A DNA stretch of 64,000 nucleotides from Rhodobacterales bacterium HKCCE3408 (GTDB lineage: Bacteria; Pseudomonadota; Alphaproteobacteria; Rhodobacterales; Rhodobacteraceae), in contig WVSN01000004.1 in assembly GCA_015689705.1 (NCBI GenBank), positions 186,001 through 250,000 of the forward strand, in the 5' to 3' direction. Positions 17,370 through 26,234 of this stretch are shown piece by piece. Positions within the stretch are counted from its first letter, which is position 1. Each line of letters starts with the position of its first letter. Below the pieces are notes generated by a model. The model did no database searches, was not told the DNA's origin, and saw only the letters and a list, made by a program, of their open reading frames with translations. Made by a program: the position numbers and the translations under genes.

Positions 17370-19160
17370 ATGACATTCACCACCCGCCCCGAGATCACCG
17401 GCACGTTCGGTGTCGCCACCTCGACCCACTGGATCGCATCGGCCGTAGGCATGCGCATTCTCGAGCATGGCGGCAACGCGTTCGACGCGGCCGCGGCGAT
17501 GGGCTTCGTCCTCAACGTGGTCGAGCCGCACCTGAACGGCCCGCTCGGCGACATGCCGCTTCTGATGCGCAAGGCCGGGGCGGAAAAGCCCACGGTCGTC
17601 TGCGGACAGGGCACCGCGCCGGCTGGCGCGACCATCGCGCATTACAAATCGGAAGGCCTGACGCTGATCCCCGGTTCAGGGCTGCTGGCCACCGTTGTGC
17701 CCGGCGCGTTCGGGGCCTGGATGCTGATGCTGCGCGACCATGGCAGCCTGCCGCTCAGCGACATCCTGGAACCGGCGATCCACTACGCGCGCCACGGTCA
17801 CCCCGTCCTGCCGCGCGTCTCGGCCACGATCGACGGGCTTGGCGACTTTTTCGCCGATGAATGGCCGACATCCTATGCGACCTGGATGCCGGGCGGATCG
17901 GCCCCGGCGCCGGGCAGCCTGTTCCGCAACCCGGATCTCGCCGACACCTGGGACCGGATCCTGTCCGAGGCCGAGACCGTCTCCGACCGCGCCGAACAGA
18001 TGGAGGCCGCCCGACGCGCCTTCTACGAAGGCTTCGTGGCCGAGACGATCGACGCGTATCTGCGTGACGCGAAGGTCATGGACGCCGCGGGCGGACGCCG
18101 GAAGGGCGTCTTGACCGGGCAGGATATGGCTGACTGGAGCGCGAGCTACGAAGACCCGCTCTCGGTCGACTACCACGGCTGGACCGTCTGGAAGGGCGGG
18201 ATGTGGACACAGGGCCCGACCCTCCTGCAATCGCTCATGACCCTGTCGGGTGCCGATATCGGCGCGATGGACCTGAACGGAGCCGAGTTCGTCCATACCG
18301 TGACCGAGACGATGAAGCTCAGCTTCGCCGACCGCGAGGCGTATTACGGCGATCCCGACTTCACCGATCTTCCCGTCGAGACGCTGCTGTCCGCCGACTA
18401 CGCCGCCACGCGCCGCGCACTCATCGGCCGGACCGCGTCACGCGAGCAGCGGCCGGGCCATATTCCGGGCTTCGAGGCGTGGGCAAAGGCCGCCATTGCG
18501 CGTGCCGGACAGGACTTTGCCGACGGCCCCGGCGTCGGTGCCGGAGAGCCGACCATGGCCCACCTGACCGAGCGTCGCGGCGACACGGTCCATATCGACG
18601 TGATCGACCAGTGGGGCAACATGGTCTCGACCACGCCGTCGGGCGGCTGGCTGCAATCCTCGCCGGTCGTGCCCGGCCTCGGGATGCCGCTCAATTCGCG
18701 GGCGCAGATGTTCTGGCTCGACGAGGGGCTGCCGACGTCGCTCGCCCCCGGACGCCGGCCGCGCACGACGCTGTCGCCGTCGATGGCACAGGGCCCGGAT
18801 GGCCGTCAGATGGCCTTCGGCACGCCTGGCGGCGACCAGCAGGACCAGTGGCAGCTGATCCTCTTCCTGCGCCTCGTCCATGGCCGGATGAACCTGCAGG
18901 AGGCGATCGATGCTCCGCTGTTCCATACCAGCCATTTCCAGGCCTCGTTCTACCCACGCGCGACGAAGCCCGCGCATCTGATGGCCGAACCGGCCTTCGG
19001 CGAAGCGGTGCTGGACGATCTGCGCAGTCGCGGCCACGCGGTCGAGGTGTCCGAGCCCTGGACCGTCGGCCGACTGACCGCCGCCACCCGCGATACCGAC
19101 GGTCTGCTCAAGGCCGCCGCCACCCCCCGCCTCATGCAGGCCTACGCCGTCGGGCGCTGA
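17370..19160 (+). CDS. Gamma-glutamyltransferase family protein
   Basis: A 596-residue N-terminal-nucleophile hydrolase proenzyme. It cleaves gamma-glutamyl bonds of glutathione-like substrates after self-cleavage into two chains. The large-subunit start HGGNAFDAAAAMGFVLNVVEPH is conserved in its core (GGNAFDAA). The autoprocessing and catalytic Thr is T406 in GDTVHIDVID, followed by WGNMVSTTPSGG. No obvious Sec signal peptide is present at ATG 17370, so it may be cytoplasmic, as in many GGT-like proteins placed with peptide importers. It probably hydrolyses a compound brought in by the transporter upstream. Confidence 0.88.
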   Translation: MTFTTRPEITGTFGVATSTHWIASAVGMRILEHGGNAFDAAAAMGFVLNVVEPHLNGPLGDMPLLMRKAGAEKPTVVCGQGTAPAGATIAHYKSEGLTLIPGSGLLATVVPGAFGAWMLMLRDHGSLPLSDILEPAIHYARHGHPVLPRVSATIDGLGDFFADEWPTSYATWMPGGSAPAPGSLFRNPDLADTWDRILSEAETVSDRAEQMEAARRAFYEGFVAETIDAYLRDAKVMDAAGGRRKGVLTGQDMADWSASYEDPLSVDYHGWTVWKGGMWTQGPTLLQSLMTLSGADIGAMDLNGAEFVHTVTETMKLSFADREAYYGDPDFTDLPVETLLSADYAATRRALIGRTASREQRPGHIPGFEAWAKAAIARAGQDFADGPGVGAGEPTMAHLTERRGDTVHIDVIDQWGNMVSTTPSGGWLQSSPVVPGLGMPLNSRAQMFWLDEGLPTSLAPGRRPRTTLSPSMAQGPDGRQMAFGTPGGDQQDQWQLILFLRLVHGRMNLQEAIDAPLFHTSHFQASFYPRATKPAHLMAEPAFGEAVLDDLRSRGHAVEVSEPWTVGRLTAATRDTDGLLKAAATPRLMQAYAVGR

Positions 19161-19176
19161 CGCAAAGGAGACTGCC

Positions 19177-19932
19177 ATGACCTATTCGATCGTCGCCCGC
19201 GACCCCGACACCGGCCAGTACGGCGTCGCCGTCGCCAGCCGCTTCTTCGCCGTCGGCGCGCTCGTGCCGCATCTGCGCGGCGGTAAATGCGCCGTCGCCA
19301 CGCAGGCCTTCGTCAGCCCGATCTGGGGGATCGAAGCGGCGGACCGACTGGCGCAGGGCGAAAGCGCGGGGTCCGTGGTGGCCGATCTCGTGGCCCGGGA
19401 CGGCGGGCAGGCGATCCGGCAGATCCACATGATCGACGCTGAAGGAAACACCGCCGCCCATACCGGCGCGAACTGCGTCGACTGGTGCGGAGACGTGGCG
19501 GGTAGCGAAGTCTCGGTCGCGGGGAACATGCTGGCCGGACCGCAGGTCATCGCAGAGACGCTGGCGGCCTACGAGGCCAATATGGATCTTCCGTTTGCCG
19601 AACGCCTGATGACGGCGATGGAGGCGGGACAGGCCGCGGGTGGGGACAAGCGGGGAACGCAGTCGGCCGCGCTCGTCATCCACAGGACGGAGGATTACCC
19701 GTGGCTTTCGCTCCGGGCCGACGACCACCCCGATCCGCTGGAGGAACTGCGCCGGCTGTATGACGTCGCCTACGAGCGCTTCGTCCATGTCGCCGAAGCG
19801 ATGCCGACGCGGGCCAACTTTTCCGGCACGACCGACCGGACCGGGATCGACAAGGCCATCGCCGAGGCCGACGCGGCCCGCCGCGCCGCCGGACGGCCGA
19901 GCCGGTCTTTCGCGACCGAACTGGAGAGCTGA
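19177..19932 (+). CDS. DUF1028 family protein (Ntn-hydrolase-like)
   Basis: A 251-residue protein with the DUF1028 hallmark MTYSIVARDPDTGQYGVAVA at its start. A strand-rich core follows, containing VATQAFVSPIWG and TGANCVDWCGDVAG. The family has an N-terminal-nucleophile-hydrolase-like fold and often occurs beside gamma-glutamyltransferase or peptide transporters, as here (16 bases after the ggt stop). Enzyme activity is unproven for the family; an amidohydrolase role on the same substrate is an inference. It is the last gene of the gntR-dpp-ggt operon and ends at a bidirectional terminator. Confidence 0.88.
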   Translation: MTYSIVARDPDTGQYGVAVASRFFAVGALVPHLRGGKCAVATQAFVSPIWGIEAADRLAQGESAGSVVADLVARDGGQAIRQIHMIDAEGNTAAHTGANCVDWCGDVAGSEVSVAGNMLAGPQVIAETLAAYEANMDLPFAERLMTAMEAGQAAGGDKRGTQSAALVIHRTEDYPWLSLRADDHPDPLEELRRLYDVAYERFVHVAEAMPTRANFSGTTDRTGIDKAIAEADAARRAAGRPSRSFATELES

Positions 19933-19938
19933 GGGCGG

Positions 19939-19964
19939 CCGCCAACCCGTACCGTTGGCGGTTT
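19939..19964. terminator. Terminator between convergent DUF1028 and AI-2E transporter genes
   Basis: CCGCCAAC (19939-19946) pairs with GTTGGCGG (19954-19961) over a 7-base loop, followed by TTTAG on the plus strand. It sits in the 37-base gap between two convergent genes, so it can serve both. Confidence 0.7.
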
Positions 19965-19969
19965 AGCGA

Positions 19970-21079
19970 TCAAGCAGCCGTCCCGGATGGCCCCGGCTCA
20001 TCCTTCTGGTCGCCCTCGATCCATGCCAGCAGCATTTCGTAGATGACCGCCGTCAGGACCGGTCCGACGAAGACGCCGATCAGGCCCCAGGACAGCAGGC
20101 CGCCGACCGTCCCCAGGAACGTGATGATCCCCGGAACGTTCGATCCCTGGCTGGTAAAATACGGGCGGATGACGTTGTCGACCGTCATCACCACGCCCAG
20201 GAACCAGGCCGCGAGAAGCACGCCGGCCAGGTAGGAGCCAGTGGAGAGCAGGATCGCCTCGGCGACCAGCAGAACCACGAAGGGTCCGATCTGCACGAGC
20301 GCGAGCAGGAACGTGAAGCCCGCGAAGAGGACCAGCGCGGGCAGCCCTGCGACGTAGAGCCCGATACCGGCGAGGAGTGTCTGGGCGATGGCGGCATAGA
20401 TCACGGCCGTGAACGCCGTGCGCGTCGTATCGAGCGCGCTTGTGAAAAGGCCGGCGGCAAACTTTCCGCCGAGCCGTCCGGCAAGCCGGTTGAGAAACGC
20501 ACGCACGGCGAACCGGTTGTGCAGGATGAACAGCGAAATGATCGCACCGAGCACGAACTCAAACACGAAGGCGCCGAAGCTTCCGATCCGCCCGGCGGTC
20601 CAGGTGGCAAGGTTGCCGAGGCTGGAGACGATATTCGGCCCCGAGCCTCCCGTCTCCGCATCCGCTTGGCCCCAGGCGGACTCGATCGTCGGACCGAGGA
20701 CCGGCAATTGTGCAAGCCAGTCCGGCGGCGCCGGGAGCCCGCGGGACGAAACCTGTTCGAGCCAGGCCGAGACGGCCGGGAAATTGGTGATCAGCTCCCA
20801 AGAGAAAAACGCCGCGGGGACAAGCAGGACGAGGAGCAGCACAATCGCGAACACGAGATCCGCCAGTTGCCTGCGGCCACGCAGCCGGCTGACGAGACGC
20901 TCGTAGGGATGGGCGCAGATGACGGCGAGAAGCAGCCCCCAGAGGATCGCCGGGAAAAGCGGCGAGAAGATCCGGTAGGCCAGCGCGACAACCAGGGCGA
21001 TCAGACCGAGCGTAATGGCGTGATCGACGAGAACGCGTCTCAGCTCTTGCGAGGGCTGTGGCTTGGGCCGGTCGTTCAT
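19970..21079 (-). CDS. AI-2E family transporter (PerM/TqsA-like)
   Basis: A 369-residue integral membrane protein with about seven to eight hydrophobic segments. Two N-terminal helices are followed by a loop region, then the characteristic run of C-terminal helices. The end motif NVPGIITFLGTVGGLLSWGLIGVFVGPVLTA has the conserved family core FLGxxGGLxxxGxxGxxxGP. Members export or exchange small molecules or ions; the name derives from E. coli TqsA and does not prove autoinducer transport. It is a single gene with its promoter in the short gap toward the GntR gene. Confidence 0.88.
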   Translation of the reverse strand: MNDRPKPQPSQELRRVLVDHAITLGLIALVVALAYRIFSPLFPAILWGLLLAVICAHPYERLVSRLRGRRQLADLVFAIVLLLVLLVPAAFFSWELITNFPAVSAWLEQVSSRGLPAPPDWLAQLPVLGPTIESAWGQADAETGGSGPNIVSSLGNLATWTAGRIGSFGAFVFEFVLGAIISLFILHNRFAVRAFLNRLAGRLGGKFAAGLFTSALDTTRTAFTAVIYAAIAQTLLAGIGLYVAGLPALVLFAGFTFLLALVQIGPFVVLLVAEAILLSTGSYLAGVLLAAWFLGVVMTVDNVIRPYFTSQGSNVPGIITFLGTVGGLLSWGLIGVFVGPVLTAVIYEMLLAWIEGDQKDEPGPSGTAA

Positions 21080-21239
21080 GATCGTTCCGCCGTCTTGTCG
21101 CAGGGTCCGCGGGCCGGGTCCGACGCCCTCACGGTCTACCGAGGTGACGCGGAACCGCGCGACGGCGCAAGAGCGGATCGAACACCATTAAGCGGCCCGG
21201 AACCTCGACAGGGCTGCGGCACGGTCCGGAAATGACCGG

Positions 21240-21956
21240 TCAGCTTGCGAGACCCGATGACGGCCCTTCGTTACGCAGCCGCTCTTTCAGTCCTTCAAGG
21301 GTCTTGCTGTAATGTTTGGTCAGAAGCTCCGTCGCCAGATCGGCGTCCCGGTCGAGCGTGGCCGACACGATCGCCTCGTGCTCGGCCAGCGCGTCACCGC
21401 GCCGTTCAAGCGTGTAGTTGACCGACAGGTTCCGGTAGCGGACGGCCTGATCCATCATCGTGTTGCAGAACTGAAGCAGCCAGGACGACCCGCAGCCGGA
21501 CAGGAGCGCGAGATGGAAACTGTGGTGCCGTGTCTCCCAGTCGGGGTTGACCGAGACGCTGTTCGTCCGCTCCTCGAGCCGGTCGGTCCGGGCGAGCCGG
21601 TGGTAGGCGAGGATGATCTCGTCCTCCCACTCCTGGTTGCCGTTCGCGATGGATTCCCTGAGGCCGAGCGTCTCGAGCCAGATCCGGGTCTTCACCAGTT
21701 CCTCGAGGTCGGAGATCGAAAGTTCCGAGACGAAGAAGCCACGCTGGCTGCGCCGCTCCACCAGTCCTTCGGCCGACAGCCGGTTCAGCGCCTCGCGTAC
21801 CGGAGCGATCCCGATCCCGTAGCGTTCGGATATCGCGTCGAGCTGGAGTTTCTCGCCTGGTTCCAGCAGGCCGGCGATGATGTCTTCCTTGATAATATCA
21901 TGGGCCCGGTCCGAGAGGATCGGCTCGGAGACCATCGATACTTTCGTCCTCGCCAT
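21240..21956 (-). CDS. GntR-family transcriptional regulator, FCD type
   Basis: A 238-residue regulator. The N-terminal winged helix contains GEKLQLDAISERYGIGIAPV and REALNRLSAEGLVERRSQRGFFV. The FCD domain that follows has the metal/ligand His pattern (HHSFHLALLSGCG, then EHEAIVSATLDRD). Its ATG abuts the TAG stop of the ABC permease with no gap, so it is the last gene of the binding protein-ATPase-permease-gntR operon. It probably represses both this operon and the divergent hydrolase operon from sites in the 220-bp divergent region. Confidence 0.88.
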   Translation of the reverse strand: MARTKVSMVSEPILSDRAHDIIKEDIIAGLLEPGEKLQLDAISERYGIGIAPVREALNRLSAEGLVERRSQRGFFVSELSISDLEELVKTRIWLETLGLRESIANGNQEWEDEIILAYHRLARTDRLEERTNSVSVNPDWETRHHSFHLALLSGCGSSWLLQFCNTMMDQAVRYRNLSVNYTLERRGDALAEHEAIVSATLDRDADLATELLTKHYSKTLEGLKERLRNEGPSSGLAS

Positions 21957-22820
21957 CTACGCCATGCCACCCGGTTTGTCGGATTTGTTCCAGAACACGA
22001 ACGTCTTTTGCACCCAGACGACCGAGAGGAACAAGGCAAGACCCAGGAAACTGAGATAAATGATCAGTGAGAACACGCGGGGCGTGTCCAGTTGCGACGC
22101 CGAAACGCGGATGAGTGCGCCGACGCCCTGGCCACCGCCGAGGAACTCCCCGGTGATCGCGCCCGCCATGACGCCGACGGCCGCGATTTTCAGCCCGGTG
22201 AAGAAGTATGGCAGGCCGGTCGGCAGCTTGAGCCGGATCAGCGTCTGCAGGCGGCTCGCACCGATCGACTTGAACAGCATCCGTTCGTTCTCGGTCGCGG
22301 CGTAGAGGCCCGCGGCGGTCGAAACCACGATGGGAAAGGTCGCGATGAAGGTCGCGAGCGCCACCTTCGACGAGATCCCGAACCCGAGCCACGCGATGAA
22401 GAGCGGTGCGAACGCCACCTTCGGCATCGTGTCGATGGCCACGAGGTAGGGCATGACGGCCCGTTCGCCGAACTTCGTCTCGCCCACGAGAACGCCGAGC
22501 GAAAAGCCGATCGCCATGGCCAGAAGAAAGGCCAGGAGAACTGTCTTCGTCGTCGTGATGAGGGCCTCGAGCATGTAACCACCGTCGAGCATGTTCTGGC
22601 CGACGAAGAGGATGTCATCCCAGGTCTCTTTCGGCCCCGGCAGAATGATGTTCGAGACGACCTCGAGCGCGGTCGCGGTGTACCAGATGCCGACGATGAG
22701 GATGAAGAGGCCGGTCATCGCCACCCATCGCGGGATGCGGTCGATGAACGGCTCGCGCTCCGTCCAGACGGTATCGGTCTGGCCGGAACCCGCGTCGGAA
22801 CTTGCAGTCTGGTCGGTCAT
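21957..22820 (-). CDS. ABC transporter permease, NitT/TauT type
   Basis: A 287-residue BPD_transp_1 membrane protein with a charged N-terminus and six hydrophobic segments. The LPGPKETWDDI segment before the second helix is typical of the SsuC/TauC class. The EAA loop lies around RMLFKSIGASRLQTLIRLKLP. It overlaps the ATPase gene by 4 bases. With the ATPase and binding protein it makes an importer for an organic anion; the sulfonate, nitrate and pyrimidine branches cannot be separated here. Confidence 0.9.
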   Translation of the reverse strand: MTDQTASSDAGSGQTDTVWTEREPFIDRIPRWVAMTGLFILIVGIWYTATALEVVSNIILPGPKETWDDILFVGQNMLDGGYMLEALITTTKTVLLAFLLAMAIGFSLGVLVGETKFGERAVMPYLVAIDTMPKVAFAPLFIAWLGFGISSKVALATFIATFPIVVSTAAGLYAATENERMLFKSIGASRLQTLIRLKLPTGLPYFFTGLKIAAVGVMAGAITGEFLGGGQGVGALIRVSASQLDTPRVFSLIIYLSFLGLALFLSVVWVQKTFVFWNKSDKPGGMA

Positions 22821-23635
22821 GAGCCGTACATCTCCCGGCCAAGCTTTTCGCGGATATGGTGGACGATCTCACCGAATTTTGCGGTGTTGATCATGTCGAG
22901 ACTGCGCGGACGCGGCAGGTCGATGTGGATGGTCTCCACGATCCGGCCCGGGTTCGCGTCCATGATGTAGATCGTGTCGGCAAGGATCACCGCCTCGGGG
23001 ATCGAGTGCGTCACGAGGAACGCCGTCGCGTGCCGTTCGAGACAGATGCGCTGAAGCTCCATGTTCATGAAGTCACGCGTCAGCTCGTCGAGCGCCGAGA
23101 ACGGCTCGTCCAGCAGAAGAACGGCCGGGTCGGTGATCAGCATCCGGCAGATCGCAGCGCGCTGCGCCATGCCGCCTGACAGTTCGCCCGGATAGACGTT
23201 TTCCGCCCGACCAATGCCGACGAGCTCCAGCAGTTCACGCGCCCGGTCGCGCGCAGCCCGCGCCGCCGCCTTGCCGTCCCGCATCTCGATCGGCAGGAGC
23301 ACGTTGCCGAGCGTCGTCTTCCACGGAAGCAGCGTGGCCTGCTGGAACATCATGCCGATGTCCCGACGCGGCCCCATGACCGGCTTGTCTTCGAGCATGA
23401 CCCGGCCCGAGGTGGGCGGCATCAGGCCCGCCATGATCTTCAGAAGCGTGGATTTCCCGCATCCCGACGATCCGATGACCGCGCCGAATTCGCCCTTGCG
23501 AAGCGTCAGGTCGACGTCCTTGAGGGCCTGGAACCGGTTTCTCGCATAGACTTTGGACAGGCGTTCGATCTGGTAAACCGGCCGATTTTCGGCCGGTTTC
23601 GCTTTTTCAGACGCCATGGAGACGACCTGGCTCAC
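22817..23635 (-). CDS. ABC transporter ATP-binding protein, NitT/TauT type
   Basis: A 272-residue ATPase with Walker A GSSGCGKST near 55-63, Q-loop MMFQQATLLPW, signature LSGGMAQR, Walker B LLLDEPFSALD and H-loop VTHSIPEA. The GTG at 23635 overlaps the binding-protein stop (GTGA); ATG 23617 six codons later is an equally possible start with AGG upstream. The gene lies between binding protein and permease in one operon. Confidence 0.9.
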   Translation of the reverse strand: MSQVVSMASEKAKPAENRPVYQIERLSKVYARNRFQALKDVDLTLRKGEFGAVIGSSGCGKSTLLKIMAGLMPPTSGRVMLEDKPVMGPRRDIGMMFQQATLLPWKTTLGNVLLPIEMRDGKAAARAARDRARELLELVGIGRAENVYPGELSGGMAQRAAICRMLITDPAVLLLDEPFSALDELTRDFMNMELQRICLERHATAFLVTHSIPEAVILADTIYIMDANPGRIVETIHIDLPRPRSLDMINTAKFGEIVHHIREKLGREMYGS

Positions 23636-24672
23636 TCTGCGTTCCAGCCTTCGATCCAGGCATTGGAATAGCCGGCGGTCAGGTCATCGAACGGCGCATC
23701 AAGATCGCCGGCGGCCAGAAGGCTTTCCTGCCAGGTCTCCCAGTGCTCGGGCGGCTGGTAGCCATAGCCCTCGCCCATGTAGGTGTCGGTCGGCGTCATG
23801 CGCTCAACGACTGCGGCCAGCAGCGACGAGGCGAATTCACGATCCTCGCCTTCCTGCGGGTTGCCCGCGGCCATGTGGTTCAGCGCCGCTTCCTCGTTCG
23901 CGGGGTCGGAGATGAACCGCATTCCGCGCACGATCGCATTGCCGAAGCCCTCGATCACCTCGGGGTTCTCGTCGATATAGCCTTGCAGCGCTGCGTAGCC
24001 GTTGCCGAAGAAGGCAAGGTAGGGCTCCGGCGTGATCTCACGCAGGTTGAGACCGCGGTTGGCCAGGATCGCCGCGTCGCTGACCGCACCGGCATAGGCA
24101 TCGACATCGCCACGCAGGAACGCGACCGCCGCGGTGCCGCCGTCACCGACCGGAAGGAAGGTGTAGTCCTCGCCCTCGGTCATGCCGGCATCGCTGAGGA
24201 TGGCGCGGGCGAAGGACACTTCAGCGCCATCGGCCGTGCCGACGCCGATCGTGCTGCCCTGAAGGTCGGTCGGCTCGTTGAACTCGGAGTCCGCCTGAAC
24301 CAGAAGGCCGAACACGCTCTTGGGATAGAGATTGTAGAGGAACACGACGTCGAGACCGCGCGAACGAGCGCCAAGAACCGGGCCCGGCCCCGGAGCGCCG
24401 ATATCTGCCTGCCCGGCCGACATCGCCTGCAGCACCTGCGACGAGCCATCGACCGCCTGCACCTCGACGCTCAGGCCTTCCTCTTCGAAATAGCCTTCGC
24501 CGATCGCGGCCCACATCGGCGCCCAGGTGATCGCCGACGGGTTCGGCACCGCCACCGTGATTTCGGTTTGCGCGACAGCCGGCAGAGTGAGGCCGGCCGC
24601 GGAGATGACCGACAGGATCGCCGCGCTTGCAGCGGCTTTCAGGTCAGTCGGAAGCATTTTGCTCAAGTGCAT
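23632..24672 (-). CDS. ABC transporter periplasmic binding protein, NitT/TauT (SsuA/THI5-like)
   Basis: A 346-residue exported protein. ATG 24672 was chosen because GGAGGAAG lies 8 bases upstream; longer in-frame versions add a non-signal-like leader. The signal peptide ends near LPAVAQ. The mature start (TEITVAVPNPSAITWAPMWA, then AIGEGYFEEEGL) and the AGQADIG segment are typical of SsuA/TauA/THI5-type proteins. The DLQGSTIGVG segment and the acidic binding cleft residues do not settle the ligand. It is the first gene of its operon, facing a divergent hydrolase operon. Confidence 0.87.
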   Translation of the reverse strand: MHLSKMLPTDLKAAASAAILSVISAAGLTLPAVAQTEITVAVPNPSAITWAPMWAAIGEGYFEEEGLSVEVQAVDGSSQVLQAMSAGQADIGAPGPGPVLGARSRGLDVVFLYNLYPKSVFGLLVQADSEFNEPTDLQGSTIGVGTADGAEVSFARAILSDAGMTEGEDYTFLPVGDGGTAAVAFLRGDVDAYAGAVSDAAILANRGLNLREITPEPYLAFFGNGYAALQGYIDENPEVIEGFGNAIVRGMRFISDPANEEAALNHMAAGNPQEGEDREFASSLLAAVVERMTPTDTYMGEGYGYQPPEHWETWQESLLAAGDLDAPFDDLTAGYSNAWIEGWNAE

Positions 24673-24730
24673 GATTTTTCTTCCTCCCATGTCTGGCGGC
24701 ACAGCCCTCCCCGGCGACCGCTCTCTGACA

Positions 24731-24827
24731 ATCATATACGATTCGGACGGTCTGCATAGCTTTGTATATTTTTTGCACCTGCAGAAAATCCCGCATGAAG
24801 CCTAAATACCTATTTTTCATGGTATTT
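24731..24827. promoter_or_regulatory. AT-rich divergent control region with two dyads
   Basis: Two inverted-repeat elements lie between the divergent binding-protein and FAH-hydrolase genes. ATCATATACGAT (24731-24742) is a near-palindrome of the type read by FCD-GntR proteins. AAATACC (24804-24810) and GGTATTT (24821-24827) form a perfect 7-bp dyad with a 10-base spacer. The surrounding 220 bases are far more AT-rich than the genes. The GntR protein encoded at 21240-21956 is the obvious candidate to bind here. Confidence 0.5.
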
Positions 24828-24892
24828 TGGCTATCTAGCCGCGTCACCGCAAATATATTATTCTCGGCTCAACCACGATCAGCAGGGAGAGA

Positions 24893-25594
24893 ATGATGTT
24901 TGACTACGCCGTCGAGGCCCCCGGGAGCCCGACCCTCTCGATCACCAATTCAACGCAGGTCTTTCCCGTGCGCCGGATCTACTGCATCGGCAAGAACTAC
25001 GTGGCCCATATCCACGAGATGAATGCCGATGAACGCGATCCCCCGGTCATATTCCAGAAGCCGGCCGATGCGATCGTCGCCGGCGGCGGCGAGATCCCCT
25101 ACCCGGTCTTCACCAAGAACTTCCACTACGAGGGCGAGCTGGTCGTCGCGATGAAGTCCGGCGGCTACAACATCTCCGAGGATGACGCCTATTCGCATAT
25201 CTTCGGCTATGCGGTCGGGCTCGACATGACCCGGCGCGATCACCAGGCCGAGGCTCTGGCCAAGGGTCTGCCATGGGAAGTGACCAAGGCGTTCGACAAG
25301 TCTGCGCCGATGGGCCCGATCAGCCGCGTCGAGGATGTCGGCCACATCGATCACCACGTGCTGCGCACCAAGATCAACGGCGAGACCCGTCAGGAGGCGA
25401 ATGTCGAGCTGATGATCTGGAACACGCGGGAGATCATCTCGAAGATCTCCGAACAGCACGAGCTGAAGGCAGGCGACCTGATCATGACCGGCACGCCGGC
25501 GGGCGTCGGCGCGGTCGTCACCGGCGACACGATCGAAGTGGAAGCGGACGGTCTCGAGCCCCTGAAAGTGACGATCGGGGCGCCGGCGGTGTGA
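24893..25594 (+). CDS. Fumarylacetoacetate hydrolase family protein (fumarylpyruvate/acylpyruvate hydrolase-like)
   Basis: A 233-residue FAH-family enzyme that hydrolyses a C-C bond in a beta-diketo acid. VRRIYCIGKNYVAHIHEM near residues 26-43 is the family start. The metal site lies in FHYEGELVVAM (Glu pair, around 77-87) and GYAVGLDMTRRD (Asp). The C-terminal LIMTGTPAGVGAVVTGD is the standard end. Its length fits fumarylpyruvate hydrolase of the gentisate pathway, but no gentisate dioxygenase or isomerase is in the window. It is the first gene of a four-gene plus-strand cluster and its stop overlaps the GTG of the RraA-like gene. Confidence 0.87.
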   Translation: MMFDYAVEAPGSPTLSITNSTQVFPVRRIYCIGKNYVAHIHEMNADERDPPVIFQKPADAIVAGGGEIPYPVFTKNFHYEGELVVAMKSGGYNISEDDAYSHIFGYAVGLDMTRRDHQAEALAKGLPWEVTKAFDKSAPMGPISRVEDVGHIDHHVLRTKINGETRQEANVELMIWNTREIISKISEQHELKAGDLIMTGTPAGVGAVVTGDTIEVEADGLEPLKVTIGAPAV

Positions 25595-26217
25595 CGGACC
25601 GCCTGACCCCGGCGCAGCTTCAGGACCTCGCGCGCCTCGGCACCGCGACCATCGGCGAGGTGGCCGGAAGCGCCTGCCGTATCCTCGACCGGTCGATCCG
25701 GCCGCTCGCACCCGCGGCGCATCGCGTCGCGGGCTATGCCCTTACGGTCCGCTGCCGACCCGGCGACAACCTCGCGATCCATCTCGCGCTGGCGCGGGCG
25801 CAGCCGGGGGACATGCTGGTCGTGGACTATGGCGGCAGTCTCGACAGTGGACCGTTCGGCGAAATCATGGCGCTGGCGGCCGTGACCCGGGGCTGCATGG
25901 GCCTGATCATCGATGGCGCCGTCCGGGATTCCGCCGAGATCACGACGCTCGGCTTTCCAGTCTTCTGCCGTGGCCTCGCCATTCCGGGCACGACGAAGTC
26001 CGATCGCGGCGACGTCGGCACCGGCTGCCGCGTCGGAGGCGTCGATGTCCGGCAGGGCGACCTTGTCGTCGCCGACGGTGACGCCATCGTGGTCTTCGAC
26101 CCGGCCCGGTTCACACACATCATGACCGAGGGCGCTGCCCGCATGGCACGGGAAGCGACGATCATGGACCGCATCCGCCGCGGTGAAACCACCTGCGAGA
26201 TCTTCGGTCTCGACTAA
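25591..26217 (+). CDS. RraA-like protein / 4-hydroxy-4-methyl-2-oxoglutarate aldolase family
   Basis: About 208 residues from GTG 25591, chosen because it overlaps the upstream stop in GTGA. Signature segments are GTATIGEVAG near the N-terminus, MLVVDYGGSLDSGPFGEIMA and LIIDGAVRDSAEI, whose Asp and Arg-Asp are the metal and substrate residues of HMG/CHA aldolases. Such enzymes split 4-hydroxy-4-methyl-2-oxoglutarate or decarboxylate oxaloacetate to give pyruvate. Placed after a beta-diketo-acid hydrolase, it suggests lower-pathway processing of an aromatic or branched acid. The RNase E-inhibitor function of E. coli RraA is unlikely. Confidence 0.82.
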   Translation: MTDRLTPAQLQDLARLGTATIGEVAGSACRILDRSIRPLAPAAHRVAGYALTVRCRPGDNLAIHLALARAQPGDMLVVDYGGSLDSGPFGEIMALAAVTRGCMGLIIDGAVRDSAEITTLGFPVFCRGLAIPGTTKSDRGDVGTGCRVGGVDVRQGDLVVADGDAIVVFDPARFTHIMTEGAARMAREATIMDRIRRGETTCEIFGLD

Positions 26218-26234
26218 CAAAGCAAGGATACCGA

